Positions 42,206 to 50,508 of a stretch of 64,000 nt of DNA are shown one piece after another. The stretch lies in contig JAVBKV010000017.1 of NCBI GenBank assembly GCA_031553885.1, forward strand, positions 32,436 to 96,435. The letters are read 5' to 3'. The stretch's first letter is position 1, and each line of letters begins with the position of its first letter. Below the pieces are notes generated by a model, which had not been told where the DNA came from, made no database searches, and saw only the letters and a list, made by a program, of their open reading frames with translations. Position numbers and translations under genes: made by a program. This DNA comes from JAVBKV01 sp031553885. GTDB lineage: Bacteria > Bacteroidota > Bacteroidia > Bacteroidales > Azobacteroidaceae.

Positions 42206-44770
42206 TCATAAATTTTCAAGATCAATAATCTGATCAAAGGAAAATTTATATTCTGTACCAAACCATTCCTTGTATTCTTTCGTAAAGGATTTATATATAT
42301 TTTTGGCTAATCCGTTTTTACCCACTTTTACAAGGTATGAGCATTTTATTCGTAATGCATCTTCATTAAGAGCATCGTGGACAAAAATGGCATTACTTAT
42401 TTCCATTTTCATGGACAAAGGTATTCTTAGATCTTTCTGGCATGCAATATCCAGCAGCAAATCAATAAGCTCACTGGCAAAATCAGCTTTAAAACTATCT
42501 ACCCATTCTGTTTGCGTATTTGGCAGTAACTCCCCAGCCGAGACTATTGATAATAACCGCTGTATATCTTTTATATTCCGGCTTTCTTTGTCTTTTAGTC
42601 GTTGCATCAGAACCAGACATTCATAGTAATCACAATATATATCTTCTCCAAACCTGACACTCCAGCATGAATTTTGTTTGGAAAACTTAATTTCACCTAC
42701 CTGTTCCAGTATTTGACGTACTTTACTTAAAACATATCCTCTGTTGTTGTTTGCACTTTCCTCGGTTTTATCCGGCCATAAAATGTCTTTCATTTTAGTA
42801 AAGGGTACACCTTTTCCATCTTTAATTGTATATAAAAGAATTAACAAAAATAATTGCATAAACAGAGGCATAAACTCGCTGGTAATGTCTTCTTTATTTT
42901 TATTTATTATCTGAAACCCTCCAAATAAGTAAATAGACTGCTTACGCAATTGTTTCATTGTGTTAATTCCCAGAATAGGATTAGATTCTTCAATTTGTTC
43001 TTCTATTGTATTAACTCTTCCGGTTTTACGATTCTTTAAATAAAATAGATAGAAAATCAACATCCCTATAATAAGCATAACCCCAAAGATAGAAGTTAAT
43101 AGCAGCAAATTCCCTTTACTTTGATTGGTTTGATATAAATCACTTTGCTTCAAAGGAGGATAAGCTAATGTAAAAAATGACACATTGGCTTTAGAATTTT
43201 TAGCTTCAGATGAATATTTTAGGGCTATTAGTTTTTCCAGTTTTTTGTCGAAAAATAAATCCACATACGAATTTCTGTCTGTAAAGTTAAAAGGAATCTG
43301 ATCCGCCATAGGTTCATACCGGGGTTTGTCTAAAGAAAATTTATTCAGAGAAAGTATCGAATTGGATTTCTCGGAAGGAAAGCATAATGCATAAAAGCAA
43401 TTGTTTGCGGTGTCTACAACCAACGTATTGGAAACAACAAAATTTTCATCAGGAGCATCCAACGTCCAGAGCTTCTTAGCTTCCAGCGTTTCAATATTGA
43501 CAATATAAGCATCATAATAAAACTGAGGAAGAGACTCCTGATTTCCCGACTCACTGCCATAACCGCCAAAGATCAACAAATGATCATCACCAATTTTTCC
43601 CATTCCGCTCAGATAACGAGGTGAAATAGTATCCCCTTTAAATAAGACCTTAGACCATGATTTACTATTCACATCATATACATAAGCATCTTTCTTATAC
43701 TTGTGATGTCCATATCCTCCAACTAAATATAATTTGTTGTGCTTCACTGAAAAATATCGGTTATGATGCCAATAATCAGAGAAAGTCTGGTGTGGAGTTG
43801 TTTCAGACCATTTGCCTGTTTGCATATCAAACATTGCTAATTCCCTGCCATCTTCTTCTTTTATGATGTTATAAACATAATAATTCGAATCCAACTCATT
43901 ATAAATCATCTGATTTGCATACATAGGAAAAGAAATCCCCGAATTAATCTCTTTTTTATCCAACTGATTCGTATCGATATTATACCTATAGAAAAAGGCT
44001 GTATCAGCTATTGCAATTTCGTGTTTATCCGGATTGAATGTAATATAAGGGTTCCTCCCAGACACCAGATCAAATTGCTTTTCCCAATACCCATTTTTAT
44101 CAATGATCCAACATGGATTTTCACACTTGGCATAGCGATGTTTTATTTCATCATAAACCCCTCCTTCTGTATGTTTTGACAGCATCCAGGAATAAATAGG
44201 ATTTCCAGAAGTATCGTTAATTTTCAAATCTTTTATTGTCATTGTCGCTACATCTATTGCATGTATCTTCGGATGATCATTTTTACCAAACGCAATATAT
44301 ACTTTCTTAAAATTTTTTATTTGATGAAACTTCCATGTATTAGCTTTATTGTCAATAGATAAGGTCACTTCTTCTTTTTTGCTATCGACATCAATTTTAA
44401 TATGCATCCATTGATTAAAATTTATTTTCCGATAATGATTAATGTCATTCGCTATGGATGATAAAAAAACAATCTTTCCTTTACTTAATAATAAGTCGAA
44501 ACAATTTTCATTCTGATCTATCATTCTAAATACATATCCATAAGAATAAATATCGGTATGAACTAAAAGATTAAATGAAATAGAAAAACCAGAATTAAAT
44601 GAAAAATAATGTTCAGGAGTAAGTATCAGACTTGTTCGGCTTTCGGGATCATAATTATAGGATTTGAATTCCAATCCATATTTTACACCATTCTGGGCAT
44701 AAAGAATTGGTATCAAAAAATAAATGAATATCCCTATAATTATAAATTTTGATTTTAAAAAACGAACCAT
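42206..44770 (-). CDS. Transmembrane one-component regulator: LamG-like and Kelch-like sensor, SARP/BTAD-type output
   Basis: 854 residues from the ATG at 44770, which opens a signal sequence (FIIIGIFIYFLIPILYAQ). Upstream ATGs are less likely because the promoter start falls near 44840. The first 180 residues form a concanavalin/LamG-like jelly roll (NFNQWMHIKIDVDSKKEEVTL). Residues of about 230-500 contain Kelch-type strands (KLYLVGGYGHHKYKKDAYVYD, LLIFGGYGSESGNQ). A single membrane helix lies at about 555-578. The cytoplasmic C-terminus starts with a winged helix of the SARP/OmpR type (YLFGGFQIINKNKEDIT, MKDILWPDKTEESANNNRGY, LSKVRQILEQ), followed by a helical BTAD-like part to the end. 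I infer that it senses oligosaccharide outside and activates the two hexamer-bearing promoters of the adjacent cluster. Confidence 0.8.
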   Translation of the reverse strand: MVRFLKSKFIIIGIFIYFLIPILYAQNGVKYGLEFKSYNYDPESRTSLILTPEHYFSFNSGFSISFNLLVHTDIYSYGYVFRMIDQNENCFDLLLSKGKIVFLSSIANDINHYRKINFNQWMHIKIDVDSKKEEVTLSIDNKANTWKFHQIKNFKKVYIAFGKNDHPKIHAIDVATMTIKDLKINDTSGNPIYSWMLSKHTEGGVYDEIKHRYAKCENPCWIIDKNGYWEKQFDLVSGRNPYITFNPDKHEIAIADTAFFYRYNIDTNQLDKKEINSGISFPMYANQMIYNELDSNYYVYNIIKEEDGRELAMFDMQTGKWSETTPHQTFSDYWHHNRYFSVKHNKLYLVGGYGHHKYKKDAYVYDVNSKSWSKVLFKGDTISPRYLSGMGKIGDDHLLIFGGYGSESGNQESLPQFYYDAYIVNIETLEAKKLWTLDAPDENFVVSNTLVVDTANNCFYALCFPSEKSNSILSLNKFSLDKPRYEPMADQIPFNFTDRNSYVDLFFDKKLEKLIALKYSSEAKNSKANVSFFTLAYPPLKQSDLYQTNQSKGNLLLLTSIFGVMLIIGMLIFYLFYLKNRKTGRVNTIEEQIEESNPILGINTMKQLRKQSIYLFGGFQIINKNKEDITSEFMPLFMQLFLLILLYTIKDGKGVPFTKMKDILWPDKTEESANNNRGYVLSKVRQILEQVGEIKFSKQNSCWSVRFGEDIYCDYYECLVLMQRLKDKESRNIKDIQRLLSIVSAGELLPNTQTEWVDSFKADFASELIDLLLDIACQKDLRIPLSMKMEISNAIFVHDALNEDALRIKCSYLVKVGKNGLAKNIYKSFTKEYKEWFGTEYKFSFDQIIDLENL

Positions 44771-44844
44771 AAATAGAATTGATGGCATATTAGATATTAT
44801 GTAGTAATAATTATTGCGCAAAGTCACTTTGGCTTTAAGGTACA

Positions 44845-44852
44845 CAAAGATA
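44845..44852 (-). promoter_or_regulatory. -7 promoter box of the transmembrane regulator
   Basis: TATCTTTG on the minus strand. Expected leader about 70 nt to the ATG at 44770. No CTAARG repeats are visible here, so strong autoregulation through that site is not suggested. Confidence 0.55.
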
Positions 44853-45014
44853 GTCTTTTTATATGTACAATCAATGGATCAGGGGTATTATTCTCCGGTT
44901 TACGTCTTCTTCAAGTCATCGCAGAAATAGTAATTCTTAAAAAATATCACTTTGTAAATCAATCTCTTATTATCTTTTTTATGAGGTACAGTTGTAAAAT
45001 CCGATAAAAGGCAG

Positions 45015-45022
45015 TACTTTTG
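45015..45022 (+). promoter_or_regulatory. -7 promoter box of the SRP RNA and tRNA-Thr unit
   Basis: TACTTTTG ends 5 bases before the first paired base of the SRP RNA, the right distance for its transcription start. Confidence 0.6.
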
Positions 45023-45027
45023 CGCCC

Positions 45028-45123
45028 GGGTAAGTCCTACACGGCCAGCTCCCTTCAAATCCCCCAGGGCTTGACCGCAGCAAGGGTAGTCGGTTGTAGC
45101 GGCGCGATGTAGTAAGCTTACCC
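45028..45123 (+). ncRNA. ffs: Signal recognition particle RNA (4.5S type)
   Basis: About 96 nt. The ends pair (GGGTAAG at 45028-45034 with CTTACCC at 45117-45123). The centre has the domain IV hairpin with GACCGCAGCAAGGGTA, which resembles the Ffh-binding loop region of bacterial SRP RNAs. It works with Ffh to target inner membrane proteins. Exact ends are estimated from the closing stem. It is followed after 4 bp by tRNA-Thr. Confidence 0.85.
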
Positions 45124-45127
45124 ACCT

Positions 45128-45201
45128 GCCTCTTTAGCTCAGCTGGCCAGAGCACGTGATTTGTAATCTCGGGGTCGTTGGTTCGAATCCGACAAGAGGC
45201 T
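45128..45201 (+). tRNA. tRNA-Thr (anticodon TGT)
   Basis: Seven-base acceptor stem GCCTCTT/AAGAGGC, D arm GCTC...GAGC, anticodon loop TTTGTAA, and T arm GTTGG/CCGAC with loop TTCGAAT. There is one T-T mismatch in the anticodon stem. CCA is not encoded. Probably co-transcribed with the SRP RNA. Confidence 0.93.
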
Positions 45202-45228
45202 CAAAAAGACGAATTGGAGGATCGACCT

Positions 45229-45255
45229 GGTTCAATCCGACAAGAGGCTCAAAAA
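45229..45255 (+). repeat. Duplicate of the tRNA-Thr 3' end
   Basis: The last 20 bases, from TCCGACAAGAGGC onward, are identical to 45188-45207, 48 bp away. The T-arm half just before it (GGTTCAA) has lost one base relative to the real gene. It may be a left-over integration site or the remains of a second tandem tRNA gene. Confidence 0.8.
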
Positions 45256-45260
45256 TAAAT

Positions 45261-45316
45261 TGAATCCTGAATTTTGAATTGACTTAACGTCCTAATAATT
45301 CAAAATTCAGGATTCA
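45261..45316. terminator. Bidirectional terminator-like hairpin
   Basis: A perfect 20-bp inverted repeat (45261-45280 and 45297-45316, arm starting TGAATCCTGAATTTTG) with a 16-base loop. It lies between the tRNA unit and the convergent permease gene, so it could end both transcripts. Its AT-rich, self-similar sequence is also like dispersed intergenic repeats. Confidence 0.6.
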
Positions 45317-45328
45317 GTGTTTTAAATA

Positions 45329-46576
45329 TCATTCAAACCGGATCGTTTTGGCCGGAGATATCTTAGCCACTAAATAAGAAGGTCCGACCAATATCAGTAA
45401 AATAACGGCAAGTGTACCTGCATTCAGAAGAACAAGGTGTAGTATATTCAGTTCTATCGGAACCTCCGAGAGGTAATACGTTTCAGGATTAAGCTTCAGT
45501 ACCCCGGTGTACTTTTGTATCAAACAAATAGCTATGGCAATCAGATTACCCCATAGTAAACCCTTACTGATCAGGAAAGCCGCTATGTAAAGAAATATTT
45601 TACGAATACTCGTATTATTTTGTCCCAACGCCTTCAAAATACCGATCATATTGGCCCGCTCCAGTATAATGATTAACAAACCCGAAATCATGGAAAATCC
45701 GGCAACGGCCAACAAAAGTACCAAGATAACTACTACATGCGTATCTAACACATCTAACCAGGCGAAAATCATGGGATTCAACTGCTTGATGGAACGGGTA
45801 TAAAAATGATTTCCCAACCGATCCTGTTTCAACTGAAGATTCAGATAAAGCTGCTCTGCCGTTACATCCATCCGGTCGTAATCCTTCACCAGAATTTCCA
45901 GTCCGCTCACCATGTCTTCATCCCATTGGTTGAGTTTCCTGACCTGCTTGATATCGGAAAGAACAAATAATTTATCGTACTCTTCGAAATTAGTCCGGTA
46001 AATACCACAGATGTGAAACTTGCGGATGGACGTTTTTTCTCCCTGCACAAAATAGGAAACAAACGAATCGTTCAATTTCAGGTTCATCGTATTAGCTATG
46101 CTTTGAGAGATCAGCACATCGGTAGTCGTCGAATCCGGACTTACACTAAAAAGCCTCCCTTCTTCCAGGTTCTTGCTAAAAAAATCCCAGTTAAAATTTT
46201 CATCGACACCTTTCAGGATAATTCCCTGAAAATCATCTTCCGTTTTAATAATGCCCGGTTTCGTGGAAAATTTTTCCACATGCACCACATTGGGAACCGA
46301 TTTTATTTCATTGATTATCGAGTCATTGAAAACAACCGGACTCATCTCGTAGGAATTGTTGCTTTCAAAATTGGTCACCTGGATGTGTGAACCGAAACCA
46401 ATAATTTTATTTCGCACCTCTTTCTTGAACCCGATTAGAATCGCTACGGATAGAATCATAACAGCCAAACCCAATGCGATACTGGCAACAGCAACCCGGA
46501 TGGCAGGAGGAGAAACTTTTTTCTCTCCCTCTATGTTCCCGTAGATGCGTTTGGCTATAAAAAACTCCGTATTCAT
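45329..46576 (-). CDS. LolC/LolE-type ABC permease (MacB/FtsX fold)
   Basis: 415 residues. One N-terminal membrane helix (about 28-50), a large periplasmic domain (to about 270), and three C-terminal helices (around 280-300, 325-350, 375-400). The motif SPPAIRVAVASIALGLAVMILSVAI and the final VAKISPAKTIRFE are typical. Family members release lipoproteins from the inner membrane with LolD, although a similar permease group is found in many envelope ABC systems. Its start overlaps the aminotransferase stop by 4 bp (46573-46576), so the two are translationally coupled. Confidence 0.9.
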   Translation of the reverse strand: MNTEFFIAKRIYGNIEGEKKVSPPAIRVAVASIALGLAVMILSVAILIGFKKEVRNKIIGFGSHIQVTNFESNNSYEMSPVVFNDSIINEIKSVPNVVHVEKFSTKPGIIKTEDDFQGIILKGVDENFNWDFFSKNLEEGRLFSVSPDSTTTDVLISQSIANTMNLKLNDSFVSYFVQGEKTSIRKFHICGIYRTNFEEYDKLFVLSDIKQVRKLNQWDEDMVSGLEILVKDYDRMDVTAEQLYLNLQLKQDRLGNHFYTRSIKQLNPMIFAWLDVLDTHVVVILVLLLAVAGFSMISGLLIIILERANMIGILKALGQNNTSIRKIFLYIAAFLISKGLLWGNLIAIAICLIQKYTGVLKLNPETYYLSEVPIELNILHLVLLNAGTLAVILLILVGPSYLVAKISPAKTIRFE

Positions 46577-47766
46577 CGATTATTATATTCTTCCAGGGCT
46601 TTTTCCAGAACAACCATCGCTTTCTGTAAATCTTCTTTTTTCAATACATAAGCGATACGTACTTCATTTTTACCCAATCCGGGCGTGGTATAAAAGCCGG
46701 AAGCGGGAGCCATAAAAACGGTCTGCCCTTCGTATTCAAAATCCGAGAGGCACCATGCACAAAACTTATCGGCATCATCCACCGGAAGTCGGGCAATGGT
46801 ATAAAAGGCTCCCATCGGAATAGGAGAATAAACTCCGGGTATTTTATTCAGCGTATCGATCAGAAAATTGCGGCGCATCAAATATTCATCGTAAGTCTCC
46901 CGCATGTATTCTTCAGCCACATCCAGGGATGCCTCTGCAACGATCTGTCCCAGCAAGGGAGGACTCAGCCTGGCCTGGCAGAATTTCATGACTGTTTTAC
47001 GCAGCTCTTTGTTCCGGGTGATCAACGTCCCTACCCGGATACCGCATTCGCTGTACCTCTTGGAAACTGAGTCGATCAATACTACATTATCTTCTATTCC
47101 GACCAGGTGCAAAGCAGAGACATACGGAGAACCGGTATAAATGAATTCCCGGTACACTTCATCCGAAAACAGATACAGGTCGTATTTTTTCACCAGGTCC
47201 CGGATCTTATTCATTTCCGCCCGTGTATACAGGTAACCGGTCGGATTATTGGGGTTACAGATTAAAATACCCTTGGTGCGCTCATTGATCAATGCTTCAA
47301 ATTTTTCAACCGGAGGCAGGGCAAATCCTTCCTCGATCGAAGACGATACCGAACGGATAACCGCTCCTGCAGAAATAGCAAATGCCATGTAATTCGCGTA
47401 TGAAGGCTCGGGAACAATAATCTCATCGCCCGGATTCAGGCAGGCCATAAAAGCAAAAAGAACCGCTTCCGATCCTCCTGTCGTCACAATAATATCATCA
47501 GCACTAACGTTAATATTGAAACGGGAATAATATCCCACCAGTTTTTCCCGGTAACTCCGGTTACCATCACTCGGGCTATATTCCAGAATGTTCCGGTCGA
47601 TGTTATGAAGGGCTTTCAGGGCGACATCCGGAGTAGCAACATCCGGTTGTCCGATATTTAAATGATAAACTTTCAAACCTCTGGCTTTAGCGGAGTCCGA
47701 TAAGGGTGCTAATTTACGAATGGGAGATGCAGGCATTTCAATCCCGCGTGATGAAATTTTAGGCAT
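46573..47766 (-). CDS. PLP-dependent class I/II aminotransferase (aspartate-aminotransferase-like)
   Basis: 397 residues from the ATG at 47766, matching the typical start MPKISSRGIEMPASPIRKL; the frame is open further upstream to 47823. Signatures: LNIGQPDVATPD, GGSEAVLFAF, NPNNPTGYLY, and the PLP lysine in DSVSKRYSECGIRVG. The substrate is uncertain. It is paired with the LolC/E-type permease by a 4-bp overlap, although no shared function is obvious. Confidence 0.92.
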   Translation of the reverse strand: MPKISSRGIEMPASPIRKLAPLSDSAKARGLKVYHLNIGQPDVATPDVALKALHNIDRNILEYSPSDGNRSYREKLVGYYSRFNINVSADDIIVTTGGSEAVLFAFMACLNPGDEIIVPEPSYANYMAFAISAGAVIRSVSSSIEEGFALPPVEKFEALINERTKGILICNPNNPTGYLYTRAEMNKIRDLVKKYDLYLFSDEVYREFIYTGSPYVSALHLVGIEDNVVLIDSVSKRYSECGIRVGTLITRNKELRKTVMKFCQARLSPPLLGQIVAEASLDVAEEYMRETYDEYLMRRNFLIDTLNKIPGVYSPIPMGAFYTIARLPVDDADKFCAWCLSDFEYEGQTVFMAPASGFYTTPGLGKNEVRIAYVLKKEDLQKAMVVLEKALEEYNNR

Positions 47767-47825
47767 CGGAAGTGCTGTTGTTTTATTAAAATTGGCTACA
47801 AATGTACTCGATTCCATTGTCAAAA

Positions 47826-47833
47826 CAAAATTA
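47826..47833 (-). promoter_or_regulatory. -7 promoter box of the aminotransferase-permease unit
   Basis: TAATTTTG on the minus strand. Transcription would begin near 47820, which supports the ATG at 47766 (leader about 54 nt) over the upstream ATGs. The facing gene's promoter must overlap this 44-bp gap. Confidence 0.5.
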
Positions 47834-47867
47834 ATGTTTATTTTCGCATATCCAAAGCAAAAGAATT

Positions 47868-49337
47868 ATGTTCAAGTCACGCTCATATCCATGCTGGATT
47901 TTCGTTTTTTCTCTTATACAGGCATTATTTTTTTACCATCAGTCCCTTTACTCCCAGGAAGCGGATCAGGACAGTATTTTTAATGCCATAACGAGTATCC
48001 GGCAGGTCCACGATCAGAATAATCAGAGATACTTTACGGTCAACTCTCCTATGGAATTGAGGTTTGACCGTCTCAACGCACAAGGCAAGCCGGTTCATTA
48101 CATCGATCTGCTGCGCGATACGATAGCCTATCCCCCTTCGGAATATGTGATAACCTTTCAGGATACTGCCATTATCAGTCCCTCGTTTTTACCCTTGGTT
48201 TATGATGGAAAGTTGATGTACGATTCTTCCATTCACATCAAGCCCCTTGTACAGTCAAAGCCGGAATTTCCGGTGTTGTCGACATTGAAGGTTCCTTTTT
48301 CCGACACACACCTGAGAGACAGCCTGAACTGGGAAGCGTATGCGTATGCTTTAACCACGGCTCCTCACTTAGTCAAATACACCAAAGATGATTTTCCCGA
48401 AGAAATTGAGAAGACGGAAGAAATGAAAGTGGATGTGTTCCAAAACATGTTCAAGGTCGACAATTCTCCTGACTTTTCTCAGGTGGATAAAATTGACCGT
48501 TTTATTCCCAAGAGAAAATATTGGGTACCAGCCGCAACTACGCTTATACAATTCTCCCAAAGTTATATCTCGGAAAACTGGTATAAAGGAGGTGTTGGCA
48601 ATCTAAGCCTGCTCAGCAGACAACATGCAGAAACAAAATATGAAAAAAACAAAATCCTGTTTAACACTACTCTCGATTGGAACCTGAGCTTTTACACGGT
48701 CCCAAAAGAAAAAGATTCGCTTCGGACTGTTCGTATAGGAGAAGATTTGATCAGAAGCTATTCGTCCTTTAGCATCAAGGCATTCAATAAATGGTATTAT
48801 TCATCCACGTTGGAAATGAAAACCCAATTTTTCAACAACTATAAAGAAAATACAACAACATTGGTCTCTACTTTTATGTCACCTTTGAATATCAATATGG
48901 GTATTTTAGGTATGACATATCAATATAATAAGTCATACAAAGACAATAAATACAAGTCGCTTTCACTTACACTCAACGTATCTCCTTTTTCGGCCCGTTA
49001 TATATATGTAGGAAATGATAAAGTGGATCCTACCCGTCATGGTATTCCCAAAGGTGAAAGTCGTTTGTTTGACTTCGGATCCAAAATCGACGGTAGGTTG
49101 ATCATCAATTTCAGTAAAAATGTCAATCTCAACTCCCGCTTCTATTATTACACAAATTATGAGAATGTAGTGATCGAGAGTGAGAACACACTGAACATGC
49201 CCCTCAATCGGTTTTTTTCCACCCGCATTTACCTGTATGCCCGTTTCGACGATACCAAAGGCCTACCTAAAGATCCTAAACTGGGACGATTGCAGATCAA
49301 TGAGTTGTTGAGTTTCGGATTTAACTATGTATGGTAA
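47868..49337 (+). CDS. DUF3078 outer-membrane beta-barrel protein
   Basis: 489 residues. A signal peptide is followed by about 180 residues of extracellular or periplasmic sequence, then the DUF3078 barrel (FIPKRKYWVPAATTLIQFSQSYISENWYKGGVGNLSLL; later NTTLDWNLSFYTVPKEKD and the strand-rich end to ELLSFGFNYVW). The terminal aromatic residue is typical of a Bam-inserted barrel. Function of the family is not known; it is widespread in Bacteroidota. The 44-bp gap to the divergent aminotransferase suggests overlapping promoters. Confidence 0.85.
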   Translation: MFKSRSYPCWIFVFSLIQALFFYHQSLYSQEADQDSIFNAITSIRQVHDQNNQRYFTVNSPMELRFDRLNAQGKPVHYIDLLRDTIAYPPSEYVITFQDTAIISPSFLPLVYDGKLMYDSSIHIKPLVQSKPEFPVLSTLKVPFSDTHLRDSLNWEAYAYALTTAPHLVKYTKDDFPEEIEKTEEMKVDVFQNMFKVDNSPDFSQVDKIDRFIPKRKYWVPAATTLIQFSQSYISENWYKGGVGNLSLLSRQHAETKYEKNKILFNTTLDWNLSFYTVPKEKDSLRTVRIGEDLIRSYSSFSIKAFNKWYYSSTLEMKTQFFNNYKENTTTLVSTFMSPLNINMGILGMTYQYNKSYKDNKYKSLSLTLNVSPFSARYIYVGNDKVDPTRHGIPKGESRLFDFGSKIDGRLIINFSKNVNLNSRFYYYTNYENVVIESENTLNMPLNRFFSTRIYLYARFDDTKGLPKDPKLGRLQINELLSFGFNYVW

Positions 49338-49350
49338 ATAACTGATCCGG

Positions 49351-49734
49351 ATGAAACGGTATGCGGCACATTATATTTACCTGGGACAAAGCCTTATCCT
49401 TAAACAGCATTTTATTGAGCTGGACGAAAAAAATTGTATTACTGCTTGTCTTCCCCTCCATTCAGAAATAGCGGGAACGGAATTTCATAACGGAATCCTG
49501 TTTCCCATAGCCCAAGGTTTATCGATTTCACCGAAAAAAATCAAAGAAGATCTGCTTCTTGCCTGGAAAGAATCTCCCGAAGCATCGGTTTTTGAACTTT
49601 TAAACCAACTGCAGATTATCGGGTCAAGAGAGAATAGACCCGTCTGTATGTATCACTTAGACGGAATAGACCTGCTGACGGCGAAACTCCGCACAGGTAA
49701 TGGCAGTGGCGACTGCTACATTCAACGACTCTGA
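49351..49734 (+). CDS. Small protein resembling the N-terminus of an amidohydrolase
   Basis: 127 residues, starting 13 bp after the DUF3078 gene. The beginning (RYAAHYIYLGQSLILKQHFIELDE) and EFHNGILFP resemble the N-terminal beta-sandwich of amidohydrolases such as guanine or cytosine deaminases, but the metal-binding barrel is missing. The final 78 bp overlap the convergent methyltransferase gene. It may be a genuine small Bacteroidota-specific protein rather than a fragment, since it ends cleanly. Function unknown. Confidence 0.6.
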   Translation: MKRYAAHYIYLGQSLILKQHFIELDEKNCITACLPLHSEIAGTEFHNGILFPIAQGLSISPKKIKEDLLLAWKESPEASVFELLNQLQIIGSRENRPVCMYHLDGIDLLTAKLRTGNGSGDCYIQRL

Positions 49735-50418
49735 AGTTTCCATTTCCTGAGGATAATTCGGAATATACAGCCGGTGGCTGATCAGGGACTCTACTTCTGC
49801 ACTTATTCCCTGTCCTTCATTGCCCATCACAATCAGCCCGTTTGCAGTAAGTTGCTGCTGATAAATATCCTCTCCATCCAAAAAAGTACCGTAAACAGGG
49901 ATATCATCCAGTTCCTGAAACAGATCCGGAAGCGAACAGTAATGTACATGTACCCGGGCCAGAGCACCCATGGTTGCCTGAACCGTTTTCGGATTATAAA
50001 CATCCGCCGAATCAGGAGAGCAAATAACATCCCGGATGCCAAACCAATCGGCCAACCGGATAATCGTACCCAGGTTGCCGGGATCCTGAACCCCATCCAA
50101 TACAAGACTCAACCGATCACTCAGGGTTTCATTCTTCAGCTCATATTCCGGTTGACGAAAAACAGCCAGCACATCCTGTGGCGTTTTCAGCAAACTGGCT
50201 TTTTCAATGTCCCCCTCTTCCGCAATAACCAACTCTCCGGCCCGGACATCTCCCTGTGTAGCCAGCCAGGACGCCCTGGCAACGAGCAATTCACAATCGA
50301 AAAACGGCAACATATCCGCTACCAGCTTATTTCCCTCAGCCAGAAAACAACTGGTTTCCTTCCGGTATTTTTTGAGTTCCAGGGAACGGATCCACTTGCA
50401 TTTATTTTTATTTAGCAT
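49657..50418 (-). CDS. SpoU/TrmH-family RNA 2'-O-methyltransferase
   Basis: 253 residues. N-terminal substrate-binding domain followed by the SPOUT knot with the three motifs: DPGNLGTIIRLADWFGIRDV, LIVMGNEGQGIS and NYPQEMETSESLNVAVATAI. These enzymes methylate ribose in rRNA or tRNA; the target cannot be read from the sequence. Its 3' end overlaps the convergent 127-residue gene by 78 bp, and it is divergent from tamL, with promoter at 50441-50448. Confidence 0.93.
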   Translation of the reverse strand: MLNKNKCKWIRSLELKKYRKETSCFLAEGNKLVADMLPFFDCELLVARASWLATQGDVRAGELVIAEEGDIEKASLLKTPQDVLAVFRQPEYELKNETLSDRLSLVLDGVQDPGNLGTIIRLADWFGIRDVICSPDSADVYNPKTVQATMGALARVHVHYCSLPDLFQELDDIPVYGTFLDGEDIYQQQLTANGLIVMGNEGQGISAEVESLISHRLYIPNYPQEMETSESLNVAVATAITCAEFRRQQVYSV

Positions 50419-50440
50419 TTTTATTATTGAATTTATAGGA

Positions 50441-50448
50441 CAAAACTA
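50441..50448 (-). promoter_or_regulatory. -7 promoter box of the SpoU methyltransferase
   Basis: TAGTTTTG on the minus strand, expected leader about 18 nt. Confidence 0.5.
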
Positions 50449-50470
50449 AGAAACTATTTTTTAATAAGTT

Positions 50471-50478
50471 TATCTTTG
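50471..50478 (+). promoter_or_regulatory. -7 promoter box of tamL
   Basis: TATCTTTG, expected leader about 27 nt. It stands 22 bp from the opposing box of the methyltransferase, so the two promoters share one short region. Confidence 0.55.
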
Positions 50479-50508
50479 TGGGCAAAATTGCATAATTGAA
50501 ACGAACGT

